Shown piece by piece: positions 34,288 through 42,289 of a DNA stretch of 64,000 bases. Under the pieces are notes generated by a model, which saw only the letters and a list, made by a program, of their open reading frames with translations, was not told the origin of the DNA and did no database searches. Origin of the DNA: Pseudomonas monteilii (GTDB lineage Bacteria > Pseudomonadota > Gammaproteobacteria > Pseudomonadales > Pseudomonadaceae); assembly GCA_001534745.1 (NCBI GenBank), contig CP013997.1:4030001-4094000 (forward strand). Direction: 5' to 3'. The number at the start of each line of letters is the position of its first letter. Position 1 is the stretch's first letter. The translations under genes and the position numbers were made by a program.

Positions 34288-35153
34288 GCATGGCTATCGA
34301 GTGGCATGACCTGCATACCCCCGACTCGAGCGCGAGCCTGTACCTGCAGGCGCTGCGCACGCGCACGATCCGTGGCAAGACGCTGCCGGCCACCGGCCTG
34401 CGCTGCACCCTGCGCGTCGATCGCGACCACCTGGCCGCCTACCGAGGCCTGTGCCGCTTTCCCGACGACGGCCATCTGCCGGCGACCTACCCCCATGTCA
34501 TGGCGTTCGGTCTGCACCTGCAACTGATGACTGCGCCGGCCTTTCCTTTCCCCTTGCTGGGCATGATTCACCTGGGCAACCGCATCGAGGTGCTGCGCCC
34601 ATTGGGCGCCTTGGACAGTCTGCGCTTCGCGGTGCATGCCGAGCATCTGCGCCCGCATGCCAAGGGTGGCACTTTCGACCTGGTCACCGAGGCCGAGGAC
34701 GGCCTGGGCGTGATCTGGCGCGAGACCAGCCGCATGCTGGTCCGTGGCCTGCGCCTCGATGCCTCGGCGGACGACGCCGGCTCAATGCACGAGGCGCCCT
34801 CTGAACTGAGGCCCTTGACCCGCTGGTACGCCGACAGCGACATCGGCCGTCGCTATGCCAAGGTCAGCGGGGACTACAACCCGATCCACCTGAGCGCCCT
34901 CAGCGCCCGACTGTTCGGCTTCCCCACGGCCATCGCCCACGGCATGTACAGCCTGGCCAGGACCTTGGCAGCCGTGCAGGACCACCTGCCCACGAGTGGT
35001 TATGGCGTCGACGTCGCCTTCCACAAGCCGGTTCGCCTGCCGACCGAGGTGATCCTTTCCACCAGCGAGCTGCAGCCTCCTGCCGGTCAGCTACGCCTGG
35101 AGGGACACAATGGCCCCGTGCACCTGGAGGGCCGCTGGTTCGGGCTGACCTGA
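34284..35153 (+). CDS. MaoC-like (R)-enoyl-CoA hydratase/dehydratase
   Basis: 289-residue double hot-dog protein. The C-terminal half carries the hydratase-2 motif YAKVSGDYNPIHLSALSARLFGFPTAIAHGMY (with the catalytic D/N and H). The N-terminal half is a degenerate hot-dog fold. It interconverts (R)-3-hydroxyacyl-CoA and trans-2-enoyl-CoA. Translationally coupled to the reductase gene (ATGA); ATG at 34290 is an alternative start. With the divergent thiolase it completes condensation, reduction and dehydration, as in a fatty-acyl elongation or polyhydroxyalkanoate supply route. Confidence 0.9.
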   Translation: MSMAIEWHDLHTPDSSASLYLQALRTRTIRGKTLPATGLRCTLRVDRDHLAAYRGLCRFPDDGHLPATYPHVMAFGLHLQLMTAPAFPFPLLGMIHLGNRIEVLRPLGALDSLRFAVHAEHLRPHAKGGTFDLVTEAEDGLGVIWRETSRMLVRGLRLDASADDAGSMHEAPSELRPLTRWYADSDIGRRYAKVSGDYNPIHLSALSARLFGFPTAIAHGMYSLARTLAAVQDHLPTSGYGVDVAFHKPVRLPTEVILSTSELQPPAGQLRLEGHNGPVHLEGRWFGLT

Positions 35154-35166
35154 AGGGCCCGAAGCC

Positions 35167-35185
35167 AGGCGTGCACAACACGCCT
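35167..35185 (+). terminator. Small hairpin after the MaoC gene
   Basis: AGGCGTG-CACAA-CACGCCT, a 7-bp stem 14 bp after the stop, without a T tract. It may stabilise the 3' end or aid termination. Confidence 0.4.
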
Positions 35186-35264
35186 GACTGCGTCTTGCCC
35201 CTTGCGTTGCCGCAACGCGGGCCCGAAGCTATGCGCCTGGGTCCGCATTGATGAAACGAGTCCG

Positions 35265-35570
35265 ATGAACCTGTCCGAACTGACCGCACGCCTGCACGCC
35301 ATCCGCGACGCCAACGACTGGCAACGCTTCCACAGCCCGAAGAACCTGGCCATGGCCGCCAGTGTGGAGATGGCCGAATTGGTCGAGATCTTCCAATGGC
35401 TGAGCGAAGATCAGTCGCGCCACCTGCCCGCCGACCAACTGGCCCATGCCGGCCAGGAAATCGGCGACGTGGTGTTGTACCTGTTGCTGCTGTGCAGCGA
35501 ACTGGGGCTGGACATGGACACCGTCGTGCGCGACAAGCTGGCCGACAGCGAACGGCGCTTCGCCCGATGA
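35265..35570 (+). CDS. MazG-like nucleotide pyrophosphohydrolase
   Basis: 101-residue all-helical protein of the short MazG/dCTPase group. The metal-binding acidic motif is EMAELVEIFQWL followed by EIGDVVLYLLLL (the ExxE...ExxD signature). Such enzymes hydrolyse (d)NTPs, often non-canonical ones, to monophosphate and pyrophosphate. The ATG at 35265 gives the family start (LSELTARLHAIRDANDW). It overlaps the cmoM start by 4 bp, so the two are co-translated. Confidence 0.88.
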   Translation: MNLSELTARLHAIRDANDWQRFHSPKNLAMAASVEMAELVEIFQWLSEDQSRHLPADQLAHAGQEIGDVVLYLLLLCSELGLDMDTVVRDKLADSERRFAR

Positions 35571-36316
35571 ACGACCGTCACTTCGACGCCCTGGCCGCGC
35601 GCTTCGCGGAAAAGATCTACGGCGGTGCCAAGGGCGCCATCCGCCTTGCGGTGCTGCAGGCGGACCTGGCGCAGACCCTGCCCGACCGCCCCTTGCGCGT
35701 GCTCGACGTCGGTGCCGGGCTGGGCCACATGGCGCTGTGGCTGGCCGAGCGCGGTCATCAGGTCACGCTCGCCGAGCCTGCTGCCCCCATGCTCGAGGGC
35801 GCCCGCGAACGATTCGCCGAAGCCGGGCGACAGGCCACGTTCCTCCAGGCCGACTGGCAGTCCTTGCCAGCGCGGCTCGACACGCCTTTCGACCTGGTGA
35901 TCTGCCATGCCGTGCTGGAGTGGCTGGCCGAGCCGCCGGCCATCCTGCCGGTCCTGCACCAGTTGACCCGACGCGACGGCTGGTTGTCCCTGGCGTTCTA
36001 CAACCGCGATGCCCTGGTCTATCGCAACCTGCTCAAGGGTCACTGGCGCAAGCTGCGCAGTGATGAGCTGGCCGGCGAAAAGCAGAGCCTGACCCCACAG
36101 ACGCCTCTCGACCCCCGTGAACTGCGCACGCAACTCGAACCCCTCTGGCAGGTCGAAAGCGAAAGCGGCGTACGCGTGTTCCACGACTACATGCCCAGGG
36201 ACTTCCAGACCAAGGCGGCCTTGGCCGACCTGCTGGAGATGGAACTGGCCCACCGTCGCCACCCCAGCTTCGCCGGCCTGGGCCGCTACCTGCACTGGAT
36301 CTGCAGGCCGCGCTGA
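35567..36316 (+). CDS. cmoM: tRNA 5-carboxymethoxyuridine methyltransferase CmoM
   Basis: 249-residue SAM-dependent methyltransferase that methylates the carboxymethoxy group on the wobble uridine (cmo5U34) of tRNAs. The N-terminus ([25 protein letters not shown]) and C-terminus ([18 protein letters not shown]) match CmoM/SmtA. The SAM motif is [20 protein letters not shown], with CHAVLEWL as motif IV. It overlaps the MazG-like gene by 4 bp. Confidence 0.92.
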   Translation: MNDRHFDALAARFAEKIYGGAKGAIRLAVLQADLAQTLPDRPLRVLDVGAGLGHMALWLAERGHQVTLAEPAAPMLEGARERFAEAGRQATFLQADWQSLPARLDTPFDLVICHAVLEWLAEPPAILPVLHQLTRRDGWLSLAFYNRDALVYRNLLKGHWRKLRSDELAGEKQSLTPQTPLDPRELRTQLEPLWQVESESGVRVFHDYMPRDFQTKAALADLLEMELAHRRHPSFAGLGRYLHWICRPR

Positions 36317-36339
36317 CCGCCATCCGGCAGGAGGTAACC

Positions 36340-36969
36340 ATGTTGCATCGACGCCTGTGCCTGGCCGTGCTGCCCTTCGTGCTGAGCGCCTGCCAGAGCC
36401 CCAACCCGTACGTCGCCAGTTCCCTGCCCTTGCCGCCCGCCCCGGCACAGGCCAGCCGGACCTTCGACGCCAGTGCCTACCCGGCACCGGCCCGCGACTA
36501 TGGCCGCTACCGGAGCTGGAGCTGGCGCGACGGTCGGCTGCCGAGCGGTGGTGCCAACACCGAGCCTGCGCAACTGACCGATGCCATCGGCAGCGCGCTC
36601 GACCAGCAAGGCCTGCGCCCGGCGCGGGGCCGTGTGGGCGACCTGCTGGTCAGCGCGAACGTGCGCCTCGAGCGGCGCGTACGTCAGGTGCGTGATTACG
36701 ACGATTACCCCTACGGCGGCACGCCCTATGGCGGTGTCGGCTACGGTGGCTATCGCAACGGTTACGGCGGTTATGCCAGCGTCCCGGTGGTGCGCACTTA
36801 TGAAGTCGACGTGATGGTGGTGACCATCGAGCTGTTCGATGCACGGGATGGTCAGCCCGTGTGGAGCGGCAGCGCCGAAACCGGCAGTGACAGGTCATCG
36901 CCCCGGGCACGCGAAGAGGCGGTGCGCGAGGCAGTCAAGAAAGCGCTGAGCGGCTTCCCGCCCAGCTGA
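36340..36969 (+). CDS. DUF4136 lipoprotein (first of a tandem pair)
   Basis: 209-residue predicted lipoprotein. The signal peptide has the lipobox LSAC (lipidated Cys18), followed by a DUF4136-type domain ([21 protein letters not shown] ... [17 protein letters not shown]). A Gly/Tyr-rich insertion of about 30 residues ([20 protein letters not shown]) interrupts the domain. Function of DUF4136 is unknown. The neighbour 22 bp downstream is a paralogue, so this is a tandem duplication in one transcript. Confidence 0.88.
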   Translation: MLHRRLCLAVLPFVLSACQSPNPYVASSLPLPPAPAQASRTFDASAYPAPARDYGRYRSWSWRDGRLPSGGANTEPAQLTDAIGSALDQQGLRPARGRVGDLLVSANVRLERRVRQVRDYDDYPYGGTPYGGVGYGGYRNGYGGYASVPVVRTYEVDVMVVTIELFDARDGQPVWSGSAETGSDRSSPRAREEAVREAVKKALSGFPPS

Positions 36970-36991
36970 ATCCAGGTAACGGAGAAAGGCC

Positions 36992-37552
36992 ATGGTCGCT
37001 CGTGTCGTGCTGCTGTCGTTCATGCTGTTGCTGGGCGCCTGCGCCACCAGCAACGTCTCCCAGGATTTCGATGCCGGGCGCGATTTCGCCGCCTACCGCA
37101 GCTGGGCCTGGCAACGCCCGGCCCTGGAATACCGCCCGGACGACCCGCGGATCAAAAGCGACCTGACCGAGCAGCGCATCCGCGAGGCCATTGCCAGCCA
37201 GCTCGACCAGCGTGGTCTGCGCCCGGCCCAGGCAGGCACGTCGGCAGACGTGACGGTACGCGCCTACTTGGTGGTCGAGGATCGCCAGCAGCAGGTCACC
37301 AACACCTACGGCGGCGGTTGGGGCGGCGCCTGGGGTGGGTACTGGGGCGGCCCGATGTACAACGAGACCCGCAGCATCGACTACAAGGTCGCCACGCTTC
37401 AGGTCGACCTGTTCGATGGCCGCGACGGCAAGCTGGTCTGGCGCGGCAGCGCGGAGCACGTGGTCGACACGTCGGCGTCCGACCCGCAGGCGCGCAGCCA
37501 GGCCATCCAGAAGGAAGTGGGGCAGATCATGGCCCATTATCCACCGCGCTGA
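36992..37552 (+). CDS. DUF4136 lipoprotein (second of a tandem pair)
   Basis: 186-residue predicted lipoprotein with the lipobox LGAC (Cys about residue 17) and a DUF4136 domain (DFDAGRDFAAYRSWAWQ ... VDLFDGRDGKLVWRGSAE). A Gly/Trp-rich insertion (YGGGWGGAWGGYWGG) sits where the upstream paralogue has its Gly/Tyr insertion. Likely anchored in the outer membrane, facing the periplasm. Role unknown. Confidence 0.9.
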   Translation: MVARVVLLSFMLLLGACATSNVSQDFDAGRDFAAYRSWAWQRPALEYRPDDPRIKSDLTEQRIREAIASQLDQRGLRPAQAGTSADVTVRAYLVVEDRQQQVTNTYGGGWGGAWGGYWGGPMYNETRSIDYKVATLQVDLFDGRDGKLVWRGSAEHVVDTSASDPQARSQAIQKEVGQIMAHYPPR

Positions 37553-37692
37553 GCCACCCAGGGCTGCGCCTGGTCACCGTCTCAGCTTTTTTACATCCCT
37601 TTACAGGCTTGCCTCGCCGAAGCGGTCTACCCTGAGAACAAGGCTGTCATCAGCCCGAACCGATGACCAACCTCAAGCGTGGTACTGGATCG

Positions 37693-38163
37693 ATGCAGAG
37701 CATTGTTCTCTTGATGTGGCTGGCCATGTGTACCGAACAGGACATCCGTGGGCGTCAGGTCGCCGACACGTTGACGCTCGGCGTCGCGATCGGTGCGTTG
37801 ATCTGGCTGTTCGCCACGGGGCATACCTGGATTGGCGCGTCGGCCAGCGATGCGGGGTGGGGCCTGGCGATCGTCATGGCGATGACGCTGCCAGGGTACT
37901 GGCTGGGGCATTTCGCCGCCGGCGATGTGAAATTGCTGGGCGCCCTGGCCCTGGCGACCAGTCATGACTATGTGCTGGGCACCTTCATCGGCGCAGGCGT
38001 GGCGTTTCTGGTCTGGGTACTGGGCCGCCGTCGCCTGTGGACAGTACTCAACGCCCGGCTCAAGAAGCATCTGCGCCAGGTGATCGAAGGCCTGGGTGAC
38101 AAGCAGCCCTTGGCGCCCTATGTGATGGTAGGGTTCGTCTGGACAGTGGTGTGGTTGTCGTGA
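37693..38163 (+). CDS. Short type IV prepilin peptidase (A24 family)
   Basis: 156-residue membrane protease of the A24 family. It lacks the N-terminal methyltransferase domain of PilD, like the FppA/CpaA enzymes of Flp/tad pili. The two catalytic aspartates are in TEQDIRGRQVADTL and in AAGDVKLLGALAL. The ATG at 37693 gives the compact family form; an upstream ATG at 37663 would add 10 residues. No tad/Flp pilus genes are in the window, so its substrate would be encoded elsewhere. A regulator with a degenerate receiver follows. Confidence 0.85.
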   Translation: MQSIVLLMWLAMCTEQDIRGRQVADTLTLGVAIGALIWLFATGHTWIGASASDAGWGLAIVMAMTLPGYWLGHFAAGDVKLLGALALATSHDYVLGTFIGAGVAFLVWVLGRRRLWTVLNARLKKHLRQVIEGLGDKQPLAPYVMVGFVWTVVWLS

Positions 38164-38245
38164 AGCATGTTCGTGCTGCAAACCTTTGCAGTCACGAATC
38201 GCCCGCTGAGGGCACAGGAGCGTTGCCGTTTACAGGGAGTTGAAC

Positions 38246-39034
38246 GTGAGTCAGTGTAATCATGCAGTGAAAGTCTTGATCATCCACGAGCGAGCCTGCG
38301 TCCCCGAGGCCATGTGTACCTTGCTCGTGCGCGAGGGGTACGCCCACGCCGTCGCCGAGAGCCCGGCGCAGGCCTTGGCGCTCTACGCCGCCGAACCCGA
38401 CATCGGTCTGATCATCTGCGCCGTACAGACGCCTGGCACCGAGCATTGGGCCTTGGTCCGCTCCCTGGAGCGCGCCGGTGGTGCACAACGCGCCTTCAGG
38501 GCCATGCTGGTCAGCCAGGACAGCGACGCGTCTGCGGTGCTGAGGGCCATGCGCGCAGGGTTTGCCGACTACCATGCACGTCCGCTCGACCTGGACGAAT
38601 GGCTGACTCAGGTGCAGCGTCTGGAAGGCGAAGTCCTTCAGCGGCGCCAAGCCCAGCAGGAAGTCGAGCACCTCAGCCAGCGCCTGCAAGACCTGGGCGA
38701 CTTCATCGACCACCTGCATCAGGACCTGGAACGCGCACGGGGCGGCAACTTGGCTCGCCGCTCGACCGACCTCGACGTCGAGGTAGAGACCGACCTCGAG
38801 CTGTTGCCGGCCGTGTTCGGCGCCCTTTCACCCCGACAACTGGAAGTCGCCCGCCTGGTGGGCCGCGGCCAGACCAACCACCAGATCGCCTGCGCGCTCG
38901 GCATCACCGAGAACACGGTCAAACTCTACGTCTCCCAAGTGCTGCGCCTGACGCGCATGCACAATCGAACCCAGCTGGCCCTGGCCCTGACGCCCAGCTC
39001 GTCGCCGGTACGGCAGCGATTGACCAACCATTAA
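38246..39034 (+). CDS. LuxR-type regulator with a degenerate receiver domain
   Basis: 262-residue protein: receiver-like domain at about 8-120, coiled coil at about 130-165, LuxR HTH at about 195-255 (LSPRQLEVARLVGRGQTNHQIACALGITENTVKLYVSQVL). The receiver lacks its key residues. The aspartate expected in LxxxDVxMPG reads LIICAVQTPG, the acidic pair near the start is replaced by IIHERA, and the lysine of the KP motif reads ARPLD. It therefore probably works without phosphorylation. The start is GTG 38246, behind CAGGGA; TTG 38240 is less likely. It follows the prepilin peptidase by 82 bp. Confidence 0.85.
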   Translation: MSQCNHAVKVLIIHERACVPEAMCTLLVREGYAHAVAESPAQALALYAAEPDIGLIICAVQTPGTEHWALVRSLERAGGAQRAFRAMLVSQDSDASAVLRAMRAGFADYHARPLDLDEWLTQVQRLEGEVLQRRQAQQEVEHLSQRLQDLGDFIDHLHQDLERARGGNLARRSTDLDVEVETDLELLPAVFGALSPRQLEVARLVGRGQTNHQIACALGITENTVKLYVSQVLRLTRMHNRTQLALALTPSSSPVRQRLTNH

Positions 39035-39505
39035 GCGCGCAGGCGGCCAGTGATGTGGCCTGCGGGGCAGGTGGTGACGAGTCGGACGCCATCGCGGGCA
39101 AGCCCGCTCCCACAGGTGGCTGCTCCCACAGGTTGCTTCAGGCAGGCAGCACAGCCAGCTGCTTCAGATGGGCAGCGCAATGACTCACATCGGTGCCTGT
39201 TTCCAGCAAGCATCAGCATGCTGGCTCCTACAGGTTGCTGCTTCAGACAGGCAATACACTACCCCAACCGGCACCTGTTTCCATCAAGCAGAAACAGGCT
39301 GACTCAGCATCCTATGGGAGATTCTATGGTTTCTGCCAAGTGCTAATGTGGGCCCTGGCGGGCCCAATCGCGGCACAGGGGCCGCTCCTACACCCGTAGC
39401 CCTACCGCGGTGATGCAGGCCATCGCGGTTACTGCGGGCTTGCCCGCGATGGCGGTTGTGATTTCACCTGATCGGTCAAAGGCTGTCTTGCCCTTCACCG
39501 ACGCC
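39035..39505. repeat. REP-rich intergenic block
   Basis: 471 bp without a gene. A REP core (ATCGCGGGCAAGCCCGCTCC...) is at 39091-39114 and an inverted partner at 39434-39450, so the block is bracketed by inverted REP ends. Inside is an imperfect direct repeat built on CTCC(C/T)ACAGGTTGCT and (G/C)CACCTGTTTCCA-type segments (about 39106-39170 and 39221-39290). There is also a 32-nt unit at 39318-39349 shared with 60178-60209, and a 46-nt unit at 39347-39392 identical to 31220-31265. Confidence 0.85.
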
Positions 39506-41848
39506 TCACTCCCGCACCTCGAATGCCACCCGGGCCGTCTGTCCGCTGTCATCCAGCACACTCAACTCGAACGACCCGACGCGTGTCAGCGCCACCATCA
39601 GTTCCTCCTGCCCTGCTGTCTCTCCGACTTGCCCGCCATTCAGGAACCACCAGCGCTGACCGTCGCCGCCAAGTGCCGACACGCGCAGACGCAAGGGCTC
39701 CCCGCTGGCAGCCGGACGGCGCAGTTGATCGGCAGGCCGAATACCGACGATCGACAGCGGCGCCGCGGGTGGAGACTGCCGTGGCGGACACGTGGGATCG
39801 ACCGCCGGCAAGCGTGCGGCACGGCGCTCGGCTTTCGGCAGCCAGGGCTCCACGGGGGCCGGCCACAGCGCGAGGGTACGCGGCGTCGCTCCCGGGCAGT
39901 CCTCATTGACGCGCAGCCCCTGGGCATTGACCCACAGCGTGTCCCGCAGCCCCAGACCCAGTGGCTGATCGCTAGCCTGCAAGGTCGGCGGTACCGTGCC
40001 GTCCAGCGTCCAGGCGAAGCGCTGGCGCCGGCAATTGGGATCGGTGCGCTCCAGAGGCTGGCCCAACGGCCAGCAGATCGCCGCCACGCCGACACTCGCC
40101 GGTTTGCGCGGGGCGGGCTGATTCAGGCCGCGCTGGCGATCACGGTTGCTCAGCAAATCGTGCACCTGCAGCATCAGCGGCGCGGCCGACGCCAGACCGA
40201 ACTGCCCCGGCACGGGGGTGCCGTCCGGTCGCCCGATCCATACCCCGATCAGGTAACGCGGTCCGACGCCGATCGACCACGCATCACGGAACCCATAACT
40301 GGTCCCGGTCTTCCAGGCCAGGGGAACCGGGGCACTCAGGTCGGCATGCGGATCACGGTCCGGACGTGCCAGACCCGACAGAATCCGGCGGGTGATCCAG
40401 GCCGCGCCAGGCGACATCAGCCGCCGTTCGATCAAGGGATCCTGCGGCTGCAAGCGGATCTGCGCCGCCTTGCCGTCACGCGCCAGGGCCGCATAGCCGC
40501 CGACCAGGTCCTCCAGGCGGCTGCCGACACCGCCCAGGATCAGCGCCAGGTTGGGCTCGGCCAGCGGCGGCAAGGCCAGCGGCATGCCCCCCATGCGCAG
40601 CTGCGCGGCGAAGCGCTTGGGCCCGTAGGCTTCCAGCAACTGCACCGCCGGAAGGTTCAGCGACAGCGCCAGCGCCGAACTGGCCGACACCGGCCCGCTG
40701 AAGCCACTGGAGAAGTTGCCCGGTCGATAGTCGCCATACCGCCGCGGCACGTCCTGCAACAGCGACTCGGAGTGGATCAACCCATCGTCCATCGCCATGG
40801 CGTACAGAAACGGCTTGAGCGTCGAGCCCGGCGAACGCAGCGCATGGACCATGTCGACATGACCGAAGCGTCGCGCGTCCTCTAGGTCCACCGAACCCAG
40901 GTAGGCACGCACGGCCATGGTCTGGGCATCGACCACCAGCAACGCCGCGGAGGTACGTTCCGGCAGCCGGGCACGCCACCCCAGCAGCAGGTCTTCCAGA
41001 CGCCGTTGCAGGGCCGCATCGAGGGTCGTGCGAATCAGCGGCGGACTGCCCGGACGGTTCAGCCGCCGGGCCAGCAAGGGGGCCAGGGCAGGCTCCTGGC
41101 GCGGTGCCAGCAACAGCGGTTCCTCACGGGCTTCGGCGATGCGCTGGGCAGGCCAGGCGTGGTACTCGGCCAAGCGCTCCAGCACCTTGTCCCGGGCCTG
41201 CCGTGCGCGCAGCGGATGGCGGTCCGGGCGCAGTCGGCTGGGGGCCTGGGGCAGCACGGCCAGCAGCGCGGCTTCGGCCGGCGTCAGGTGCTGGGGCGAC
41301 TTGCCCAGGTACGCCCAACTGGCGGCCGCCACGCCTTGCAAGGTGCCACCGAACGGTGCGCGGTCCAGGTACAGCTGCAGAATCTCGCGCTTGGACAAGT
41401 GCCATTCCAGCTGCAGGGTGCGCGCCATCTGCCGCAGCTTGCCGCGCACGGTGCGCGGATGAGGTTCGAGCAGCCGCGCCACCTGCATCGACAGCGTGCT
41501 GCCGCCCGACACCACCCGTCCGCCGTGCAGGTTCAGCCAGGCCGCGCGCGCCAGCGCCAGAGGGTTGATGCCCAGGTGGTGGTAGAACCAGCGGTCCTCG
41601 TAGGTCAGCAAGGCCTCCAGGTACAACGGCGACACCTGCTCGGCACTGACAGGGTAGCGCCACACGCCCTCGGCATCGGCGAACCGCCACAGTGGCGTGC
41701 CATCCTCGGCGACCACCACCCGCGCCAGGTCGTCGCCGGGCAAGGGCAAGGGCCACAGTCGGTCGGCGAGCCATAGCAGGCCCAACAGCACCAGTGACGT
41801 GCCCACCAGCGCGCGCAGCCAGTACGGTATACGCTTCAGGTGACGCAT
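39506..41848 (-). CDS. pbpC: Penicillin-binding protein 1C
   Basis: 780-residue inner-membrane, periplasm-facing bifunctional peptidoglycan synthase. Membrane anchor near residues 8-28. GT51 glycosyltransferase domain (YEDRWFYHHLGINPLALARA, GGSTLSMQVARLL). Transpeptidase domain with the active serine in SPGSTLKPFLYA, the SxN-like SLN in ALSLNLPAVQLL, and WKTGTSYGFRD. The C-terminal BiPBP_C domain ends the protein (GDGQRWWFLNGG). The ATG at 41848 gives the family start. In proteobacteria pbpC is typically paired with the alpha-2-macroglobulin gene, as here, with both on the minus strand. Confidence 0.95.
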   Translation of the reverse strand: MRHLKRIPYWLRALVGTSLVLLGLLWLADRLWPLPLPGDDLARVVVAEDGTPLWRFADAEGVWRYPVSAEQVSPLYLEALLTYEDRWFYHHLGINPLALARAAWLNLHGGRVVSGGSTLSMQVARLLEPHPRTVRGKLRQMARTLQLEWHLSKREILQLYLDRAPFGGTLQGVAAASWAYLGKSPQHLTPAEAALLAVLPQAPSRLRPDRHPLRARQARDKVLERLAEYHAWPAQRIAEAREEPLLLAPRQEPALAPLLARRLNRPGSPPLIRTTLDAALQRRLEDLLLGWRARLPERTSAALLVVDAQTMAVRAYLGSVDLEDARRFGHVDMVHALRSPGSTLKPFLYAMAMDDGLIHSESLLQDVPRRYGDYRPGNFSSGFSGPVSASSALALSLNLPAVQLLEAYGPKRFAAQLRMGGMPLALPPLAEPNLALILGGVGSRLEDLVGGYAALARDGKAAQIRLQPQDPLIERRLMSPGAAWITRRILSGLARPDRDPHADLSAPVPLAWKTGTSYGFRDAWSIGVGPRYLIGVWIGRPDGTPVPGQFGLASAAPLMLQVHDLLSNRDRQRGLNQPAPRKPASVGVAAICWPLGQPLERTDPNCRRQRFAWTLDGTVPPTLQASDQPLGLGLRDTLWVNAQGLRVNEDCPGATPRTLALWPAPVEPWLPKAERRAARLPAVDPTCPPRQSPPAAPLSIVGIRPADQLRRPAASGEPLRLRVSALGGDGQRWWFLNGGQVGETAGQEELMVALTRVGSFELSVLDDSGQTARVAFEVRE

Positions 41849-41940
41849 CGGCGCCCCCGGGTCAGGGAACCGAACCGGGCGGTCGGCAGCCAAAGTGTGG
41901 GCAACGGCAGCGACGCCGGCACTTTCATCAGGAAACGACT

Positions 41941-42234
41941 ATGCATGTAGAAGGCTTTTTCGAATGGCTGGGCCAGGCGCTGGGCGCGTTGATCCGGGTC
42001 GTCGTGGACGCGCTCAGCGGCGTGTTCAACGGGTTGGCCAATGCCGGTGGCAACTTCGTCGACGGTCTCTCGCGAACGCTGGGGATGGACACATCGCTGA
42101 TCAGCATCCTGGCCCTGATCGTCGGCCTGGCGCTGCTGTACTCGGCGGTGCGTGCCTTCATGCGTGCGTCGGTGATCGCGGGCATCATCTGGGCCTTGCT
42201 GGGGTTGTGGGTGCTGAGCTGGGTCGTGCACTGA
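41941..42234 (+). CDS. Small membrane protein of unknown function
   Basis: 97-residue hydrophobic protein on the opposite strand in the gap between the macroglobulin and pbpC genes. The ATG at 41941 follows an AGGA Shine-Dalgarno. An amphipathic N-terminal half (about 1-50) is followed by two strongly hydrophobic stretches (about 56-70 and 78-95: SLISILALIVGLALLY, VIAGIIWALLGLWVLSWVV). No known domain recognised. Its promoter would have to lie in the 5' end of pbpC or the 90-bp gap, so expression needs proof. Confidence 0.65.
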   Translation: MHVEGFFEWLGQALGALIRVVVDALSGVFNGLANAGGNFVDGLSRTLGMDTSLISILALIVGLALLYSAVRAFMRASVIAGIIWALLGLWVLSWVVH

Positions 42235-42289
42235 GTCACGCCCCCGCTCAGGGGCCGGGCGCTCTCGCCCTGCCCCGTTCACCCCACCG

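Noticed and set aside
39035..39505. Possible CRISPR array in the repeat block
   Set aside because: Repeats are few, of unequal length and spacing, with REP-type palindromes; no cas gene is nearby.
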